From: Rotaria macrura
Taxonomy: Eukaryota > Rotifera > Eurotatoria > Philodinida > Philodinidae
DNA: 64,000 bases
Assembly (NCBI GenBank): GCA_900239685.1
Contig: OENT01000429.1
Location: 1-64,000, forward strand
Direction of reading: 5' to 3'
Shown: in pieces, positions 60,745 to 64,000 of the stretch
How the letters are laid out: each line of letters starts with the position of its first letter
Position numbering within the stretch: the stretch's first letter is position 1
Position numbers and translations under genes: made by a program
The notes under the pieces: generated by a model
The model's input: only the letters and a program-made list of their open reading frames with translations
What the model was told of the DNA's origin: nothing
Databases searched by the model: none

Positions 60745-62283
60745 ATGACTAATTCAAGCACACAAGATTTGGTTGTCGATGGAGCGGAGTTGAGCTGTCC
60801 AATAACCATCAAACGTGGTAAAACATCACGCATGTATCAGGTCATTGCATACCCAACACAATTGACAAGAAAGACAACAAATGGCTTCCTTGATGGAACA
60901 ATTACAGCAGATCCCAAAACAATAAAAAAATGCCGATGGTATACTGCGGGAATAATTCGATTTCACGTCAATCCTGAAACCAATAAGATTTACGAATCTC
61001 GAAAAGATTTGCATGAACTCGAGGTAACACTTGAATGTCTTTTAGAGGAATCCCACAAGGAACAATTGGCTGCACGCGCTGAAGAAATTTATGGAGTGGA
61101 GTTCTCAGCTGATAACTTTGTTATTTGTCCATTTCAAACATTTATGGCACAATTAACAATCCGCATTAGTGGAGTCACAAAAACGTTATATGGAATATTG
61201 GTTGATAACAAAGAATTGTATCCAATGCGAATCATTTTCAATATCGAAGATGAATACGAATTATCAGAAGTTGCTTCGAAACTCGATCACCCACATGATC
61301 ATGATATTGTGTTGCGCTACGACTAAAGTCTTAGTGGGACTTCAACAGCTCGTGCTTCCTTGACAATCAGCGCTGAAGAAGTGAACAAAATCGATTTAGA
61401 AAAGCAAATATTTGGCAAGAGTAAAGCCGAAAGTATGATAGTAAGTCGATCGTTTATGGATAAAGTTACGGCCAGCGTTACAACCAAATTGCGAGTTGTG
61501 GAAGATATCGGGGTAGGTGGTTCGTCGTTTGGACAAGATTTAATTAAACAAGAAATCGCTAATGCCATGTCTGCCAGCGGCTTTAAAAAATTCAGTATAG
61601 ACGATATAAAACAAATCCAAAGTGCCGACACGGATATTACTGACGATTTAAAGGCGGATATAATTAATTCAGCATCAACAAGCAATGCCAATAGCTTGGC
61701 GTCAAGCCATCATTCTTTGGACGAGTCATCGGCCGCCAATGCATCGGACATGTTGCATGAAAAAAGTAATGCGAATCGTAACGCGGGAGGCCAGTCATCT
61801 AGCTCATCGAGCAGCTTAGGATTGAAAGCAACTTTCGGAGGCTTCGGCGGTGAATTTAACAAGAGCAATTCAAACGAACAGTCGACAAACTTTGACAATT
61901 CAAACAGTTCAGCGAATAAAGATCATGAAAAAATATCTACAGAATCGTCGCTCTTAAATGAAAAGTCCGACAGTAATTCAAGCTCCAATTCTAATAGCAG
62001 CGCAGTACAAGGTCAAATCAGACAGACGAAGAATATCGACGCGACAATTGTTCATCGATGCGATATAGCAAAAGGTTTTACGATCTCATTATCAAGGTGG
62101 AGTCATCAACTGGCGACGACGAGCATAAAGGGTCGATTAACAACGAAAACAGACACAGAAATGCTGGGGGAAGCTCAAGCGAAAGAAAATGCAGAGCGAG
62201 AAAAACAAGCGCGAAAAGAAGAAGAAGAAAAAAATGCCAAGAAAAAGGCGATGCATCAAGAATGCGGTACGATAATTAATTAA
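60745..62283 (+). pseudogene. Unrecognised Ser/Asn-rich protein, one in-frame TAA
   Basis: One frame of 512 codons from ATG 60745 to TAA 62281-62283, interrupted only by TAA at 61324-61326 (codon 194; CAA would give Gln, AAA Lys). Residues 1-193 look globular (QVIAYPTQLTRKTTNGFL, FVICPFQTFMAQLTIRISG). Residues about 195-305 are helical and mixed. About 306-430 is a Ser/Asn/Gly low-complexity stretch (GGQSSSSSSSLGLK). About 430-512 has a cysteine-containing strand region (ATIVHRCDIAKGFTISLSRW) and ends in a Glu/Lys-rich coiled-coil-like tail (EKQARKEEEEKNAKKKAMH). There is no signal peptide or membrane helix, so it is probably cytosolic or nuclear. I do not know the family. If the stop is real, only the N-terminal domain is made. 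Confidence 0.65.
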
Positions 62284-62697
62284 ATTCTTGTTAAATGTAT
62301 TCAAAATTATGCGCGTATGAGAAGGTTTCTTTGAGAGAGCACGGCATAAGATACATTAATATATAGCGAATCCGTTGTGTATTTCTGAACTATGTCATTC
62401 ATTTTAAGTACCTAAAAGAGGGACCTAAAGCTGATTTCAAGCCAAATTCAAACTTCTCTTATCTTGATCCCACATCAATTTCAGCCAAGTTGGTAAAATA
62501 ATTATTCTACTCATGTTTGACTAGGGTAAAACTTCATGTTGGACTTTTTGTAAAAAAGGCACTAGCTTCAATAATGCTGGAAAAAGATAATATGTCTTCA
62601 ACCGATCTTATTTGGAGAACGAAGACTATGTTACTTTTTTTAAATCATGTTTTCAAAGTCCCTCATTGTAAATCTTATTTTACGTTATCAATTTTAG
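62284..62697. other. Spacer before the EF-hand gene
   Basis: Probably contains the 5' UTR and the missing first coding exon of the EF-hand gene. I could not choose between candidate start codons. Confidence 0.35.
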
Positions 62698-63894
62698 AGT
62701 TAACTTCGCAACAAATCGATGATCTCTTACACGCAATCGATAGTCTGGATGAAGATAAATTAAAAGAAATGCATGCAGAATTTATGGAACTGTGGTAAGC
62801 AAAACAGGCGAGAAAACTGTAGTATAATGCCATTTTTTATGTTATGGATTAGTGAAACAAGGGTTAAGCTATTTTCATTTTCAGCAATAAAATTGATTCG
62901 ATTAATATAGCGAAAATGAGATGTACTGAAACTAGTTATTTTCGTATGTAGTTCAAGAAAGGTGAACCATTTTACTTATAAAAAAAACCTGAAATAAACT
63001 TTGTTTCAAAAGAGAACCGCATCGAATCAGAAACTTCACCATCTTAAAATTTTTCAGTCGTAATTACGGATAAAGTTTCTACAGACAGTAAGGCCATTGG
63101 AGATCAGTACTAATATCAAAACTTTGTGAAAAGTAAGAACATGAAAATGTTGTTTTCGAATTTGATGAGTCTACATGTGATAGACTTCCACTTGTTTACT
63201 TTCACAGATTCATTCTATTTCCTTTTTTAGCCCCGATGGGAAAATGTCAAGAGAAGTGTTTTCTAATGCTTTTCGGACCTTGTATCCAGAGTAAGTTCTA
63301 ACATGCAGCAAGTGGATAATACAATGATCCATACGTTTCCCAATCTTTTCATTCTAGTGGAAAGGCAAGTAACTACTGTCGATATGCATTCAACATATTC
63401 GATCAAAATAATAGTGGAGCATTAGATTTTACTGAATATGTAATGGCCATGCACGTTCATGAATCGGATGATTTAGAAGATAGTCTTGGTTTGGTATGAA
63501 CATTGGTTTTTTGCTTGATTACTTCTTATAGGATCTTATGGTATAGGCATTCAATGTATTTGACTATGACAAATCGGGAACAATCGATCAAAAAGAAATA
63601 CTTCACATGGTAACTGCTACCAGTGAACTTCTCGGTAGATCGTGTGAACTGCAAACCGCAAAAAGTCTTGCCAAAAAGATTCTGGATTCCTGCGATAAGA
63701 AACGAAAGGGGAAAATAACAAAGGAGGAATTTTTGAATGGGTGAATAGAATGGCTTTCTCTGTGAATTTTTCTTTATATTCATTTTCATTGTAGCTGCAA
63801 AAATAACAAGGAGTACTGTCGAATGATCATACCCAATTTCGATCAAAGTAGGCGTCAAAACATATCAATCATACTAAACCATGATCATAGCTAG
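62698..63894 (+). CDS. Neuronal-calcium-sensor-type EF-hand protein (first exon not found)
   Basis: Five exons join in phase: 62698-62794, 63231-63290, 63358-63493, 63547-63740 and 63795-63894 (TAG 63892-63894). The introns are GT-AG; all but the first are about 53-67 bp. The protein begins ELTSQQIDDLLHAI and follows the NCS/recoverin layout: a degenerate EF1 carrying CPDGKMSREVF, canonical EF2 (DQNNSGALDFTE), canonical EF3 (DYDKSGTIDQKE), and EF4 DKKRKGKITKEE, which lacks the usual acidic residues at positions 3 and 5. It should thus bind calcium at EF2 and EF3. Family members switch partner binding, usually through an N-terminal myristoyl group; the glycine start would lie in the missing first exon. 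The 436-bp first intron shown holds no visible element. Confidence 0.85.
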
Positions 63895-64000
63895 AGATAG
63901 TCCTTTCGATGGGTTCTGTACCGTATTAATTAGAGCGTTCATTTTTAATCTTCAGAGAAACAGAAAAAACGCTCATAAAAGCATACAATTTGTGCTTCAT
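63895..64000. other. End of window
   Basis: Probable 3' flank of the EF-hand gene. No further feature. Confidence 0.4.

Noticed and set aside
1..64000. tRNA, rRNA, spliced-leader RNA or CRISPR arrays
   Set aside because: I looked for B-box-like GTTCGA motifs, the bdelloid spliced-leader sequence and spaced direct repeats and found none convincing; short RNA genes could still be missed without a covariance-model scan.

Overview
The window looks like nuclear DNA of a bdelloid rotifer (Adineta/Rotaria type). It is AT-rich, and genes are split by very short GT-AG introns (48-68 bp). The gene content is the set known to be expanded in bdelloids: an NHL-repeat protein, an LDLa/EGF seven-helix receptor, an arginine ADP-ribosyltransferase, RNI-type leucine-rich repeats encoded one per exon, a LamG-type domain, a CYP3-clan P450 and a multi-helix class 3 lipase. 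Short TGTGGG-like tracts match the bdelloid telomere repeat. The species cannot be fixed from sequence alone.

Layout. 0.35-1.6 kb: 3' part of an NHL-repeat membrane protein (+). 8.65-3.06 kb: one large LDLa/EGF/7TM receptor gene (-), two long reading frames joined by an 859-bp intron and broken by one TGA. 11.5-13.6 kb: ADP-ribosyltransferase (+) whose intron carries an inverted-repeat element. 14.5-16.9 kb: degenerate tandem array of about 95-bp units. 22.8-21.1 kb: four-exon P450 (-) with one TGA. 23-25 kb: inverted-repeat and motif-rich segments. 28.5-30.6 kb: crotonase-fold gene (+). 34.0-35.5 kb: two large foldback elements. 36.6-35.9 kb: decayed LamG domain (-). 39.6-38.3 kb: cysteine-rich gene (-) with one TGA. 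41.1-42.2 kb: cluster of motif-rich foldbacks. 43.7-45.6 kb: decayed 14-exon LRR gene (+). 50.6-48.1 kb: intact lipase (-). 52.4-54.5 kb: Tc1/mariner-like element with a broken transposase. 54.8-58.0 kb: two opposed blocks of related short repeats. 60.7-62.3 kb: unrecognised Ser/Asn-rich gene (+) with one TAA. 62.7-63.9 kb: neuronal-calcium-sensor-type EF-hand gene (+).

The genes form no pathway and no operon; each looks independently transcribed. Two patterns stand out. First, four otherwise open, frame-consistent genes (receptor, P450, Cys-rich, Ser/Asn-rich) each carry exactly one in-frame stop, three of them TGA where CGA would restore an arginine. Second, the few long introns (0.86-1.26 kb) each contain a motif-dense or inverted-repeat element, and elements of the same style, each built from its own short motif, recur through the non-coding DNA. 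I read these as non-autonomous DNA transposons, with an 8-bp target duplication for one and TA flanks for others. Splice joins were made by eye from GT/AG signals and reading phase and need transcript support. No complete new defence or biosynthetic system is visible.
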